Assembly (NCBI RefSeq): GCF_010389155.1
Contig: NC_057767.1
Location: 7,113,765 to 7,177,764, forward strand
DNA from: Erigeron canadensis
Taxonomy: Eukaryota > Streptophyta > Magnoliopsida > Asterales > Asteraceae
Length of the DNA stretch: 64,000 nt
Direction of reading: 5' to 3'
The first letter of the stretch is position 1; every line of letters begins with the position of its first letter. Positions 35,585 to 47,488 of this stretch are shown here, piece after piece. Both the position numbers and the translations under genes were made by a program. The notes beneath the pieces were generated by a model. It ran no database searches and was not told where the DNA came from. It saw nothing but the letters and a program-made list of their open reading frames with translations.

Positions 35585-35877
35585 AAACCATTGGGTGTTT
35601 GGTACGACGGAATCAAAGAAGATGAAAATGTAATAAAGAATAAATATAGTGAGAAAGAGATTGAATTACGTCATTTGGTACAAGCGGAAAATGAAAAATA
35701 CAAAATTTTAAATAAATATTAAATTTAATACATATAACATCATTAAAACAAAAAAAAAATTTAATTCTCATCCTATTCTCTACAATTTATAAAGAATGGA
35801 GGGAATAGAATCGATTTTCACTTTTCGATTTTCTTTCCACCATTTCTATTCCATTATACCAAATATTCCCTTAAATT
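35585..35877. mobile_element. MITE, GGGTGTTTGGTA type
   Basis: Left end GGGTGTTTGGTACGACGGAAT and right end ATTCCATTATACCAAATATTCCC are imperfect inverted repeats. A second inverted pair, AAAATGTAATAAAG / CTTTCCACC-side, is weaker. The target duplication is unclear. Confidence 0.6.
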
Positions 35878-36351
35878 AGTATGAGCCCTTTTTGAGATTT
35901 CTTCTGCCTTCACATCAAAGTGACTTTCGTGTGTGTTTTTCTGAAGTATTTCACACGTTTATTAAATGACTTTAAAATACATTTGTTGTAAACGAATATT
36001 TTACGTACTATGTAAGCCATGACCTTATTTGCAATTTCTTCTAGATCTACCATTGTGATATCTCGAATCGACAATTTCTTGTATAGTTGTATACTTATTA
36101 CTAGTCTTAATACAGATAATGTACGGATTCACTATATATAATTGAATTTTTTGTTAAGAAAATGGAAATTAACATGCTTTGTCGGATCTTTTCAATGATG
36201 ATAATTTAATAAGAGACATAATCATAATAGTAATAATATTGAAGGTTACTACAAAGTAGAGATAAGAAAAAGAAAAACCGGTACTAATACCAATAGCGGT
36301 TTCGATATGAGTTTGATTTTGAGGCAAATCGATGATGATTTTAGCTTAATA
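35878..36351. other. Gene-free AT-rich stretch
   Basis: No gene or repeat recognised. Confidence 0.45.
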
Positions 36352-37166
36352 TTAGATTTTTGACCCGTGTCCGATACTGGACACGGGGTTTATGATATTA
36401 TTAATATTAGATTTTCATACATATAGTTTACAAAAGCTTATAATTTTGAAGATATCCGGTTTTAAGTGTTTACTTTGAAAGATGTAATACAACAACCACA
36501 TGTTCGTCATTATTAGCTGAAACATCTTGATGAAATAGTTTGTCGTAGTCATTTCACAAGGCACATGCTACAATATTTTCTTTATTATATAATTTTTTGA
36601 AATCAGTTGTACTCATAATGTGATATTATTATGAAAAATAATTAAGAACTAAAATATAAACATACATGTGATCTTGTACATGACATTCAAGTATATGTGT
36701 TTGATCATGATACGACCCATAACATGATTATGTTTATTTTCAATCATTGTTCTATGATAATTAAATAACAATTAGGATTGTTTTCATATTCATTGATAAT
36801 GATTGACACTCTTGATTTGAGTGACAATTGTAACTTTAAAAAATTAAATATAAATAATTTCTGTAACTTTTTTTAAAAATTAAAAAAAAAAAAATCGTCT
36901 CAAGTTGATGGCTAAAAATAAGTTAAGTATTTAGGGTTAAAAAGTGTAAATTATTGATGGAAAACAAAAAGTGTAAATTAGTGAGACTTTTTCTACAAAT
37001 TAATATAAACATTAATATAATAATAAATTTGGATAATGATTAATAGGATTTTTAATTTATGGTTAATCTAAATGATGACATAAGTGAGAGTCAATTTGAT
37101 AAAATTAAGCGATTTGATTGGTTAATAAGTCATTAGTTCAACTGTTTTCTATAGTATATATTAAGA
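36352..37166 (-). mobile_element. Helitron-like element, family H, copy 2
   Basis: Minus strand: 5' TCTTAATATATACTATAG preceded by A; 3' end CCGTGTCCAGTATCGGACACGG (hairpin, 9-bp arms with one mismatch), then GTCAAAAATCTAA before T. This fits Helitron termini. It encodes no Rep/helicase, so it is non-autonomous. Confidence 0.75.
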
Positions 37167-37944
37167 TTAAGATATAACATGACACACACTTAGATAGTTA
37201 GATTTATAATAGAATACTAGTTTTTAGACCCGTGTCCAACACTGGACACGGGGTTTACGATATTATCAATATTAAGATGTTCATACATTTAATTCATAAA
37301 ATCTTATGATTTTGAAGATATATGGTTATCAGTGTTATACTTTGCAAGTAGTAATACAATAATCACATGTTCTTCACTGTCATTATTAACTAAGACATAT
37401 TGATGATATTGTTTGCCGTAGTTATTTTAGAAGGCACGTGCTACAATAAATTCTCTATTATAAGATTTTTTTAAACCAATTATACTCATAATGTGATTTT
37501 GTTATGAAAGATGATTAAGAATTAAAATATAAACATACTTGTGATCATGTACTTAACATTCAAGATTTCAAGTATATGTATTTGATCATGATGCGGGTCC
37601 ATAACACGAATAGGTTTATTATCAATCACCTGTCCTATGATAATAAGATAACAATTAGGATTGTTAACGACACAAGCACCCGTACGAACTCACCACAATT
37701 AGAATATGTATCCTTGACTCCTATGTGGCTAAGTAGCATGGTACTAAGTATACGCAATCATGATTTTCCAACATATAACGTTTCTCCGAGTATCCAATCA
37801 TGTCTACTAATTTCCATAAATAACAAGCTTGATTACCATATATAGATTGCACAGATAGGATGCACACATAATACCTATTATGTATGCTATATGAGGTTCT
37901 TAGGTTATAGTCTAGGCAAATCCACCTAATTCTCTATAACCATG

Positions 37945-39420
37945 GCTCTGATACCGATCAGTCACACCCCGACTAAGGCGGAAAACTCGGGTGCGACGCA
38001 TAGTACACGCGTCATGGATGTTACGTAGAGTGACGAAATGAATGCTCAAATTAACTCACATTTCATTTAAATTGAAACATAAACATACAACATAAAATCA
38101 ATATCCAACACGCATAACTAAACTCCCGCGCAGGGGATAGATCACTTAGACATAATGCCATTGTCTAAACATATAGCAACAATAATAGTCACATAAGATA
38201 TGCAGCTCCAATTCTGGGTCTGCTAAAGGCCACCATGCTATCCTCCTTAACCACTTTTAACTTGATTAACTTGCACACCTGAAAGGATACTAAAAAGCGT
38301 CAACACAATGGTTAGTGAGTTTGTAAGTTTGAAATCATGCTTGTTTACTTGAAACCGTTTGTTTGAATTAGTTTGTGCCGTTAAGTATGAATACGAGAGT
38401 AACAATGTACTAATACGTGTAAGTGTGCCCTTACAGTCATAAACATGACCTGGCTAGATTGAATAACAATGCGTGCCCTTACAATCATAAACATGACATG
38501 GCTTGGTTGAATAACAATGCGTGCCCTTACAGTCATAAACATGACCTGACTAGTGTGAATACCAATGCGTGCCCTTACATTCATATAAATGACCTGGCTA
38601 GAATCCTTTTAGAATGTATACAATATCATACAGTAATCTAATAGCCATCGAATAATAGTAGTGAAAGCAGTTATGCCATTATCAACAAGGAACACACAGG
38701 ATATCATGTAGTACAGTCTATAATCGGCAATATAACAGAGAATCCATAGTATAACCGAATATGAAATCAAATGTATGCCCAAAAAGTGAAACCGATTTGT
38801 ATCCAAAATAAGTAATAATAAGCGTTTCCAAAATATGTAATCATAAGCGTTTTCCAAAATATGAGATTTCACAAAGTCATATCATATAGTACCAAAGTAT
38901 ATACGTTTTACTATAAAAATGATTTGTATCCTTTCAGCCCCATGAAAACATGTGAAAAGGGGATTACGAAACTCACCAGAGTGCTAGCAACAAGATTAAG
39001 CTACGCAAGATATCAGAAGCAAGTAATCGGCACACAACAATCTGTTTCAAGTTATCAAAATTAAGTATGTGTTCATCATAGGTAAACGTGCTCATAACGT
39101 GCCGCCAAGTGTTGACTAAGTTATCCAAAAGCGTACTAGTTTGACTTTGACCAGATTTTACAAGTTTGACCAAAGTTGACCAAATCGACTAAAGTTGACC
39201 AAAGTTGACTAAACCGACCAAGGTTGACCAAAGTTGACTAAATCGAGGTAGTAATCAAAATCCGAGGTCTTAATTGAAAGTTGAAGTCTTATATTGGTTT
39301 CAGGGTCTTTTTGCAAATTTAGGGTCTTAATTGAGAGGCTGATGTTGAGAGGCTAAACTGAGAGGCTACAATTGAGAGGCTAGTAAATCTTGGGTAGTAT
39401 TTCACTAAAAGACAAACTGA
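37945..39420 (-). mobile_element. LTR-retrotransposon fragment (LTR plus primer-binding site)
   Basis: The minus strand at 37955-37945 reads GGTATCAGAGC, the plant initiator-Met tRNA primer-binding site, next to the LTR-end-like GGGGTGTGACT. The LTR would then extend to higher coordinates through the 48-bp repeats and the TTGACCAAAGTTGAC-rich block (39130-39245). The outer LTR border was not found and no gag-pol is present. Confidence 0.5.
38425..38616. repeat. Four tandem copies of a 48-bp unit
   Basis: GTGCCCTTACAGTCATAAAC starts at 38425, 38473, 38521 and 38569, exactly 48 bp apart. Because 48 is a multiple of three, ORFs stay open with a 16-residue repeat (ACPYSHKHDLARLNNN); coding is doubtful. 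Confidence 0.95.
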
Positions 39421-39433
39421 AATTGGAATAGTG

Positions 39434-39945
39434 AACGGGGTCGCAGATACGGGGTCGCAAATACGGGGTTGCGAATTACGAGGTCGCAAATACGGGGTCG
39501 CGATCTACGAGGTCGCGAATCACGAGGTCGCAAATACAGGGTCGCGAATTACGAGGTCGCAAATACGGGGTCGCGATCTACGAGGTCGCAAATACGGGGT
39601 TGCGAATCACGAGGTCGCAAATACGGGGTCGCGAATCACGAGGTCGCAAATACGGGGTCGCGAATCACGAGGTCGCAAATACGTGGTCGCGAATCACGAG
39701 GTCGCAAATACGGGGTCGCGAATTACGAGGTCGCAAATACGGGGTCGCGAATTACGAGGTCGCAAATACGGGGTCGCGAATCACGAGGTCGCAAATACGG
39801 GGTCGCGAATCACGAGGTCGCAAAATACGGGGTCGTGAATCACGAGGTCGCAAATACGGGGTCGCGAATCACGAGGTCGCAAATACGGGGTCGCGAATCA
39901 CGAGGTCGCAAATACGGGGTTGCGAATTACGAGGTTGCAAGTAAA
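39434..39945. repeat. Minisatellite, 29-bp unit, about 17 copies
   Basis: The consensus unit is ACGGGGTCGCGAAT joined to CACGAGGTCGCAAAT, itself two related half-units. Variants are CGAATTACG, GCGATCTACG and GGGGTTGCG. The GC content is far above the flanks. Three overlapping ORFs arise because 29 is not a multiple of three; they are not genes. Confidence 0.97.
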
Positions 39946-40005
39946 TAAAAAGTTATGATTGATCAATAAGCTATTAGGTTAGTTGTTTTTTAATATATAT
40001 AAAGA

Positions 40006-41950
40006 TAATGATTAAGATTAAGATATATGATCGTTCATATTGTTGGATATACATTAGTTATTATTTAACTGGATAAATATTAGACATTATTCTATCGGAT
40101 ATATATTAGTTATTATTATTTACTTATTATATTAAAATTATTAGGTAAAACGTGTAAATTTGTGATGAAAAACAAAAAAATATAAATTAAAGTCAAAATT
40201 GGAAACAAAAGTCAACATTAAAAAATCAAGAGCTGTGATTGGTCGATAAGTTATTAAAGCAATTGTGCTTTAGTATAATAAAAAGATGCTAATTTAGATC
40301 ATGATAGCTATCATATCGTTAAAATAGTGATAAAAAATTATATAGGCAAGAGTATATATTTTTAAGATCACGTAGAATATTTTTTTATAATATTTTATAT
40401 TTAATAGATAAATATATGGCAACAATACTTATGATAATACTCCGTAATATAATAATAAGAGTTTAATGAAATTAGATATATATATTTTTATCTACTAAAT
40501 AAATAATAGTTTTTAATTATATATATGGTATCCTAAAAAAAGGTTTATTAACATAGATTAAGAGACCACATGTCGTTTAAATAGCGTGCCACGTGTCTTT
40601 TAAAAAAAGTTACAATCCTGTTTTAGTTTATTAGTAGATACTGTTATATTTATCTCACATGGTATATAATAAAAACAGAAAAATAATTACAAAACTACGT
40701 ATTTTCTTAGGAGTATGATGCACATCATTTTTTTGCATTCATATGAATTATAACTACCAATTTATTATATCACATCAGAACACATAAAACACAACTAATA
40801 ATATAAATAAGTAAAAAATTTTATTACATGTGTAAAATTTTAGTGGTGTAGATATGGAAGATGTCCTATAAGATTGATGGTTATTGTGACTGTTTCTAAC
40901 CATGCCAAATACGCACGAGTGGAAAATGAAAAAATTCACTCTAAATAAATCATTGTTTACTTCTCTTTTAAAAATGTCACATGTGGCTAAATTGACACTA
41001 TACCTCACCACCAACTAGTGAAGTCTATGAATATTTAATAACATTAAAAAGAGTGGTCCAATTTACAGTTTTACACAACCCCACAAAATATAAAAACAAC
41101 TAGATACATGAATCTAAACATATATGGCTTGTTGGTTGGTGCCGGCTTTGCTCTATCGGCCTGGCGTCGGCTAACTCGGTTTCAAGTATTTGACTTCGAC
41201 CCGGTCTTAAGTCAAGGTCCACCAACAATCCTGCCTTCCTCGAAATGCTTGTGATTCTCTTGTACTTGTACATGTTTGTTACTCATTTTGGGTGTGGTCG
41301 AATGAATTATACTAAATTTAAAAATTGTTTTTTCACATTATTTATAACTTTCATTTAATTTGGCCAAACAAAATGAGGAGTGATATTTATACAACAAAAT
41401 TTAGCAATCTACAACAAAAATACAAATTATTTTACGCAGTGTACAACTGTACTATGCATAATTTGTTATAGACTGCTAAAATTTGTTGCAACAATATCAC
41501 TTTCCAAGCAAAATATAATGAATTCTGACTTTCTATTTAGATGCTTGACTTTAACTTGTTTTACTAGCTAGGTAATGATGACGTGAAATATTGTCATCCC
41601 GATATGATTAAAGTTATTACTCCGTATTAAACATATGAATTTAATTATAGGTATAAAATTTCCCTCTAAACATATAATTCATTTAGGTAAATGATTGATC
41701 TTTTTAAATACTAACTTAAAAATCTTTCTAAAATTTTATGGATGTAACAAGTGTATTCCACTTAATTTTTTTGTAATCTTCCCTTTGAATTTTCACAAGT
41801 CATCATCCAAAAAATTAAAACGATTTTTAAGCTAATAAATTAAGAAGATTAATCATCCCCATTCATTTAACTTTGGTATCTACACTTTTTAGATTTTTCT
41901 TAATTGTCAATAATTAATTGTTAGTAATAAATTTTTAAATTAGTAATTAA
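40006..41950. other. Gene-free AT-rich stretch
   Basis: No gene. A GC-richer patch at 41120-41240 (GGTGCCGGCTTTGCTC) has no recognised identity. Confidence 0.45.
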
Positions 41951-41987
41951 ACGCATCGGGTCGGGTTTCAACCCTTACACATCCCTA
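41951..41987 (-). mobile_element. Remnant of the TAGGGATG hAT family
   Basis: The minus strand reads TAGGGATGTGTAAGGG followed by GTTGAAACCCGACCCGATG, matching the first ~37 bp of the copies at 11941 and 21705. The rest is gone. Confidence 0.75.
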
Positions 41988-43040
41988 CTTGAAACTTGTT
42001 TGGATGTGGACCCTAAAATGTGTGTGTCTTGAATTCGGCAAGTGATGAATGTTATATTTTCTTGTGCATTACATGTTGAAAAACAATGTTAATGTTACAC
42101 TAATATGACACATGAGAGAATGATGGATAGGTAGTACGAGACATGAGAGGTGCACGAAGAGGAAAGAAAGCGTCGTGACGATATAGTAAAGGGGCAGAGT
42201 ATGGTGACTACGGCCACGACTGGCCGGATAGATAGATGCACGGTGGCATTGTAGTAGTAAGTGTAAAATTTGGGAGATGAGGTTAAGAGAGTGTAGTCTT
42301 TGGTTTGGCTGTCTAAAGAAAATTGTGATGCTTTGAATTGGTTCGGTTATATGCATATACCAAAATAAAAGTCCACTACTGTACCTTTAGCGACGTTGAC
42401 TTTTGGTTCACATTTACAAAAATCAAAGATATATACATGTTCATTCACACACAAATTGACAAATGTTACTTTTTAAATCTCAACTCATCTAGATAAAATC
42501 TTGATTACCAACTTATTGGCAATGCAGAGTTTGTTGGTCAAACTCATTGTTCGACTTCACTTAATTAATATCCTTAAAATATAGTAGACTTTTCCAGCAC
42601 GCTTTAGAACTTTCTTTGAATTGGTCTTTCACAAACTTTTCCAAAGCTATTTACAAAGCTATAAAAGAAGTAAAAAAATTACTAAATGAATATATATGAA
42701 GCCACAATACTAAAGTGAATACAAGAATATATAAATGATGGTCTCCATATAATTAATTGATTTTTTAGAGATACACAAATTACAAAAAAATTTATTTAAT
42801 TTTTGTAGACCTTATTTTTTACCTTGTATAAATGTCGAATTTTTGTAGACCTTTTTTTTTTTACCTTGTAAAACTATTTATGTTATAAATAACAATTTAA
42901 TCAACCATAACCTTTAATATTATGATTAACACGTTGTAATATATTAGGTATAAAATAACAAATATACTTTTAAATAATTGTTACTATATATTAATATTAA
43001 TTATTTATGAAATATTATTGTCAAAATATATATAAAAAAA
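41988..43040. other. Gene-free stretch
   Basis: AT-rich; the short ORFs have no family match and no splice partners. Confidence 0.45.
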
Positions 43041-43176
43041 ATACAAATTAGTTATAACTTCACATTTATAACCTATGTAATCAGTTAGGAGTATATAATA
43101 ATCCCATACAATATATATATATATATAAAATACAATTTACTTATAACTTCACATTTATAACCTATGTACACAGTTA
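43041..43176. repeat. Direct repeat whose second copy was hit by a MITE
   Basis: The ~70-bp unit (ACAAATTAGTTATAACTTCA ... CAGTTAGGAGTATATAATAA) is intact at 43041-43110. Its second copy starts near 43130, is split after CAGTTA at 43176 by the MITE at 43177-43486, and resumes TTAGGAGTATATAATAATCC at 43487-43512. Confidence 0.9.
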
Positions 43177-43486
43177 GGCTATCTCCAATATTAAGGATGT
43201 CCTTAAGCATCCTTTAGCTGTCACATCATATCCTTACAAATTTTTAAAATCCTTACAAATCCTTAAAATCCTTTAATTTTACCCCCAACCATACAAACAT
43301 CCTTACATCTTTCACATCATTACCCATTAATATAGGTAGAAGGTTATGGACATCCAAAACCATATCCTTGGTGAAAGATAAATAGGCTATGGACAAAGAA
43401 TGACAAACATGCTTCAATGTTATGGACAAGAAAGGACAAGAATGGATCTCAACAGATGTGCACAAACTTCTCAATTGGAGATAACC
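43177..43486. mobile_element. Tourist-type MITE with a visible empty site next door
   Basis: Ends GGCTATCTCCAAT / ATTGGAGATAACC are flanked by TTA on both sides (43174-43176, 43487-43489). The neighbouring unsplit repeat has a single TTA, giving the pre-insertion sequence. Confidence 0.93.
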
Positions 43487-43900
43487 TTAGGAGTATATAA
43501 TAATCCCATACATCACAAAAATATTTTATTTTACCATAGAATATTGCATATGTGCTATTAGGGTGGACGGAGTCGTATGGGGAGGGGACCGGTACCGGGT
43601 CGGTACCGGATGGAACACCGCTCCGACCCTCCGGTACCGGTGGGTAGGGGAGCGTAGTGGGGAGCGTGGTGCCGGATCTCGTGCCTTTGAATTCGACCGT
43701 TACAAAAAAAAAAAACAAACATGGGGCCCACATCCAAACGTCTCTCCCTCTCTCTTCCTTTTTCTTTCCTTCTTCTTTCTTTCTTCTTTCTTTTTTGTTT
43801 CTGCACTTCGGTTTCTTTTTTTTTTTTCTATCAACACACAAATCACACACACAAATAAGACACACAAATAACACACACATGTATCTATATTTTCGGAATC

Positions 43901-45383
43901 ATGAACCCTTTCTTCAACAATCCTTTATTTCTTGACAATCACGGCCCAACACCCCCAAATTTCCAATCGGACTCGAGTTCATCCGACGAGACGGAACGGT
44001 ATATTAATCTATTCACAATGGCGCATTATGCGATTCAACAAGGTGTCCGTGATACTGCCTCCTCTTCAAGAACGTATACAAGACGCGACGATCGTGGTGA
44101 GTCTCACAACCGTCTTTTTCGAGATTATTTTGCCGAGGAACCGAAATTTAATGAGACTTTTTTTAGACAACGGTTTCGTTTGAGTAGACGGTTGTTTGTG
44201 AAGATAGCTTCAGATTTGGAAAATAATTTTAGTTTTTTTCAAAGGAAGATCGACGCTCGTGGTAAATGGGGGTTTTCGGCTTTACAGAGATGCACATCTG
44301 CAGTTCGCCAGTTAGGATACGGTAGTAATCCCGACAGTTTAGATGATTACCTAAATATGTCGGAAAGATCGTCATGTGACACCCTTAATGCTTTTTGTGA
44401 TGGAGTCATTAAGTTATATCGGCATGAATATTTGCGTAGCCAATGCGTACTGATACGCAAAGCATTCTTGATCATCATGCGTCTTATCATGGTTTCCCCG
44501 GCATGTTAGGTATATCTATACTTAATATATATATATATATATATACTTAATGTATATATGTATATAAATATTACGCAGTTTAGTTAATAATGTATATATG
44601 TATACATATATATTACGTAGTTTAGTTAATAATGTATATATGTGTATATATATATATATTACGTAGCTTAGTTAATATTTTCGGTTTAATAAATGTGTTT
44701 ATAGGGAGTCTTGATTGTACACACTAGGCTTGGGATAATTGTCCAGTAGCTTGGCGTGGCCAGTACACACGAGGTGATCATCACGGGCCGACGATATCGC
44801 TTGAAGCAGTTGCATCACAGGATTGTTGGATTTGGCACGCATACTTTGGTGTTGCCGGTTCAAACAACGACATTAATGTGTTGAACCAATCTCCTTTGTT
44901 CAATCCTTTTGAAGACGGCACAACACTGTCGGTTCCTTTCACTGTAAATGGAACTGAATATTAGTACTCGTATTTTCTCGTGGATGGGATCTACCCAAGA
45001 TATGCGATGTTTGTGAAAACGATTTCCCATCCAACCGGTGAGAAAAAAATTCGATATGCTAAGGCACAGGAGGCTGCAAGGAAGGATGTGGAGCTAGCTT
45101 TTGGTATTATAAAAAAAAATGGAAAATACTTAGAGAACCGGCACGACAAATGGAAGAAACCCCCATCCGTAAGATTATGTATGCGTGTTGTATTCTTCAT
45201 AACATGATTTTAAAAGACGGGGACCACGCTATAAGTCCTGATTACATTCCAGATCCCCCGGTTGCGCCACAACCATCAGATGAACGACTGTTTGAGATAC
45301 AGAACCCAAACGTTCACGAGGATCTTAAGATGGATCTCATTGACCATATTCATCGCACATTCATCCCGAGCATCGATCGCTAG
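43901..45383 (+). pseudogene. PIF/Harbinger transposase, decayed
   Basis: DDE transposase of the PIF/Harbinger group (plant HARBI1-like), which normally cuts DNA at TWA sites together with a Myb-like partner not found here. It begins MNPFFNNPLFLDNHG. The helical region FNETFFRQRFRLSRRLFVKI and the catalytic blocks GSLDCTH, GSNNDINVLNQSPLF and DVELAFGII are recognisable, followed by RKIMYACCILHNMI. A likely intron spans 44510-44704. Lesions: a one-base loss near 44437 (frame switches before the SILDHHASYHGFPGML text), stops at 44725-44727 (Trp codon lost) and 44962-44964, and a one-base loss in the A9 run at 45111-45119. Element ends were not found; TTA then GGGTGGACGG at 43558-43570 may be the left one. 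Confidence 0.85.
44520..44680. repeat. Three AT-rich tandem copies in the transposase intron
   Basis: AATGTATATATGTATA followed by ATTACGTAGTTTAGTTAAT occurs three times with a period of about 55-62 bp. Confidence 0.8.
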
Positions 45384-46150
45384 TTTATTTATGTATTGTG
45401 TTGTCGTTTCGTTTAATATTGTAGTTTGATGTTTTATTTTGTTGTTTGTTTTATATTTAATATTTGTATTAGTTTTAATTTATTAAATAAAATGTTTTAG
45501 TTTTAAAAATAAATAGAAATAAAATTAAATAGAAAAAGGTGGGGAAGGGAGGGGAGAAGTGGTGAAGTGCTCCTAGCAATCGGGGAGGGGAGAGGAGGAG
45601 AAGAAACATCGAGGAGGGGAGGGGAGGAGTGGGTACCTTCATTGAAGGTAAGACAACACGGAGAAGCTTCAGTGCCGATTCTAGTCCATTCTTTTTGGGA
45701 TGACGTACTCAACTCCACTTGAACTATGATACCACCACTTGTCATCATATATCTAAAAGAAGAAGATACATTCAACCCCTAACTTCTTATCTTTATCCTA
45801 CTAATTATATTATCTATTTATTAAAAGTCACACCATATTTCATTTAGAAAAACTAACCATAATAAAACTTAATTATATAGAAATTATTATATTCACAACA
45901 TGCTTAAATGATCATTTCTTAAAATTATTAACAATTGTTTAAACGATTATTAACTACAACCATGTACTTAAAAAACACCTTTTTGTAAAAAGATAATAAC
46001 CACACTTTCCACATAAAACCCACATACAACATGTGTCATCCACCAATATATTCAAAGAAAAGAATAAATTAGTAAAAACTAATTTTATCCGCCTACTTTC
46101 CTCAAACTTGTCACGCAACTTCCTTTCTATCACCCGTCACCGCTATAACC
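45384..46150. other. Spacer between the transposase relic and the zinc-finger gene
   Basis: Contains a G/A-rich block at 45536-45640 (repeated GGGGAGGGGAG words), probably the right part of the Harbinger element. The remainder is AT-rich and should include the promoter of the next gene. Confidence 0.45.
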
Positions 46151-46156
46151 CTTCCC

Positions 46157-46164
46157 TTATATAC
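46157..46164 (+). promoter_or_regulatory. TATA box of the ZAT10-like gene
   Basis: TTATATAC in the context CCCTTATATACTTCAC lies about 120 bp before the start codon, followed by a CT-rich leader typical of plant 5' UTRs. Confidence 0.55.
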
Positions 46165-46283
46165 TTCACTTATCTCCCACACTATCTTCACTCAATTCAT
46201 ACATAAAAATATCATATCTCTCTCTTATTATTTCTTCTATATTAAACAAACTTGCTAGTGATCAAACCATCAATCATCATCTA

Positions 46284-47027
46284 ATGGCTGTTGAAGCTTT
46301 GAATTCTCCAACAACGGCAACTACACCTTTGTTTCGACAAGATTCCGGCAACCATCTAAAGTATTTGGAATCATGGACTAAAGGAAAAAGATCAAAAAGG
46401 CCACGTCAACCAACAGAAGAAGAGTATCTTGCTTTCTGTCTTTTGTTACTAGCCCGTGATGGGCGTGATAAAACAGAAGAATTATCACGCCCACATAAAC
46501 GGGCTAGCTCACCACCTATGAGTATTGTCCCACCGCTACACTTACTTCATAAGTGTAGCGTCTGTGACAAGGCTTTTGGGTCCTACCAAGCTCTTGGTGG
46601 ACATAAAGCCAGTCACAGAAAAAATAACCCAGATGAAGTCGAAATTTTATTTAAAGCTGGGGCTGAAACTGAACACGTGGTTGCACCAACAGCCACCACG
46701 TCATCAAATAGTGGGACACATGGTGTGATTAGTGGAAGAAGTCACGAGTGTAATATTTGTCACCGGTCATTTGCGTCCGGACAAGCTTTAGGTGGACACA
46801 AACGACGTCACTATGACGGAGTTATCGGTGGCGGTGCTGCTCGTGCCGCCAGCGGTATTACGTCATCAGAAGGCGTTGGGTCTACCAATAGTCAACGCGG
46901 GTTTGACCTCAACCTCCCAGCGATGCCGGAATTTTTTCCTGGATTCATCGACGAGGAGGTTGAAAGCCCGCACCCGGCGAAGAAGTCTAGACTTTCTCCA
47001 AAGTTAGAGATAGTCACACATCATTAA
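46284..47027 (+). CDS. ZAT10: C2H2 zinc-finger repressor, ZAT10/STZ-like
   Basis: Nuclear two-finger C1-2i protein; relatives repress target genes during drought, salt, cold and oxidative stress. Single exon, 247 residues. It has a basic box KGKRSKRPR (33-41), an L-box [13 protein letters not shown] (45-57), finger 1 [20 protein letters not shown] (81-101), finger 2 [20 protein letters not shown] (146-166), both with the plant QALGGH core, and a C-terminal EAR/DLN repression motif FDLNLPA (187-193). Order and length fit ZAT10 and its close paralogues (ZAT6 and similar), so the exact name is a best guess. Lack of introns is normal for this group. The start is the first ATG after a 5' leader that closely fits the TATA position. 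Intact. Confidence 0.95.
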   Translation: MAVEALNSPTTATTPLFRQDSGNHLKYLESWTKGKRSKRPRQPTEEEYLAFCLLLLARDGRDKTEELSRPHKRASSPPMSIVPPLHLLHKCSVCDKAFGSYQALGGHKASHRKNNPDEVEILFKAGAETEHVVAPTATTSSNSGTHGVISGRSHECNICHRSFASGQALGGHKRRHYDGVIGGGAARAASGITSSEGVGSTNSQRGFDLNLPAMPEFFPGFIDEEVESPHPAKKSRLSPKLEIVTHH

Positions 47028-47457
47028 AAATTTTTATATTAGCTTATTGCGTATTTAATTTAATTTACCATATACAATTAGTTTTTGGGTGTTTTAGGAA
47101 TTTACATTATTAATTTCTAGGGGATTTATTATTAAAAATTTGTTAAGAGTAGGATTCTTTGTACACATAAGTAATTCTGTGTAAATAATTGTTGAATTTG
47201 ATGAATATGAATTGGATTGATTGATTTATTTGTATAATTTGGGTGGTGGATAATAAGTGTTCAATTATTAACCGGAATTGTTACGCGTTTGCAATAAAAA
47301 GAATGCGTGGCGTGTAAAGAAAAGACTGCTGTGATATCGGTGTATAATTTTAACTTGTGTTCTAATCTCTGTTTTCTTTTCTATCTTCTTTGAAATGAGA
47401 TACGTAACCCTCGGCAATGTTTCGACCAGCGTTTAATGTTCTAATATTGGTCCAACC

Positions 47458-47488
<31 letters not shown>

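Larger units (their letters stand above)
37217..40005 (-). mobile_element. Helitron-like element, family H, copy 3, interrupted or carrying cargo
   Basis: The best-preserved 3' end of the family: minus strand CCGTGTCCAGTGTTGGACACGG hairpin, then GTCTAAAAACTAG before T. Family sequence runs to about 37665, stops, and resumes near 39950 (GATCAATAAGCTATTAGG) up to a 5' TCTTTATATATATTAAAAA end at 40005. Between lie an LTR-like block, a 48-bp array and a 29-bp array. They are either later insertions or captured cargo. A further 5'-end-like piece ends at 40286. Confidence 0.55.

Noticed and set aside
39434..39945. Resembles a CRISPR-like array (29-bp repeats)
   Set aside because: The repeats are back to back with no unique spacers, in a plant nuclear context with no cas genes; it is a minisatellite.
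39431..39948. Three overlapping long ORFs (up to 159 codons)
   Set aside because: They are frame-shifted readings of a 29-bp tandem repeat.
43558..43871. ORFs on both strands across the GC-rich block before the Harbinger gene
   Set aside because: Low-complexity CT/GA runs and repeated GGTACCGG words; no domain, probably the element's terminal region.
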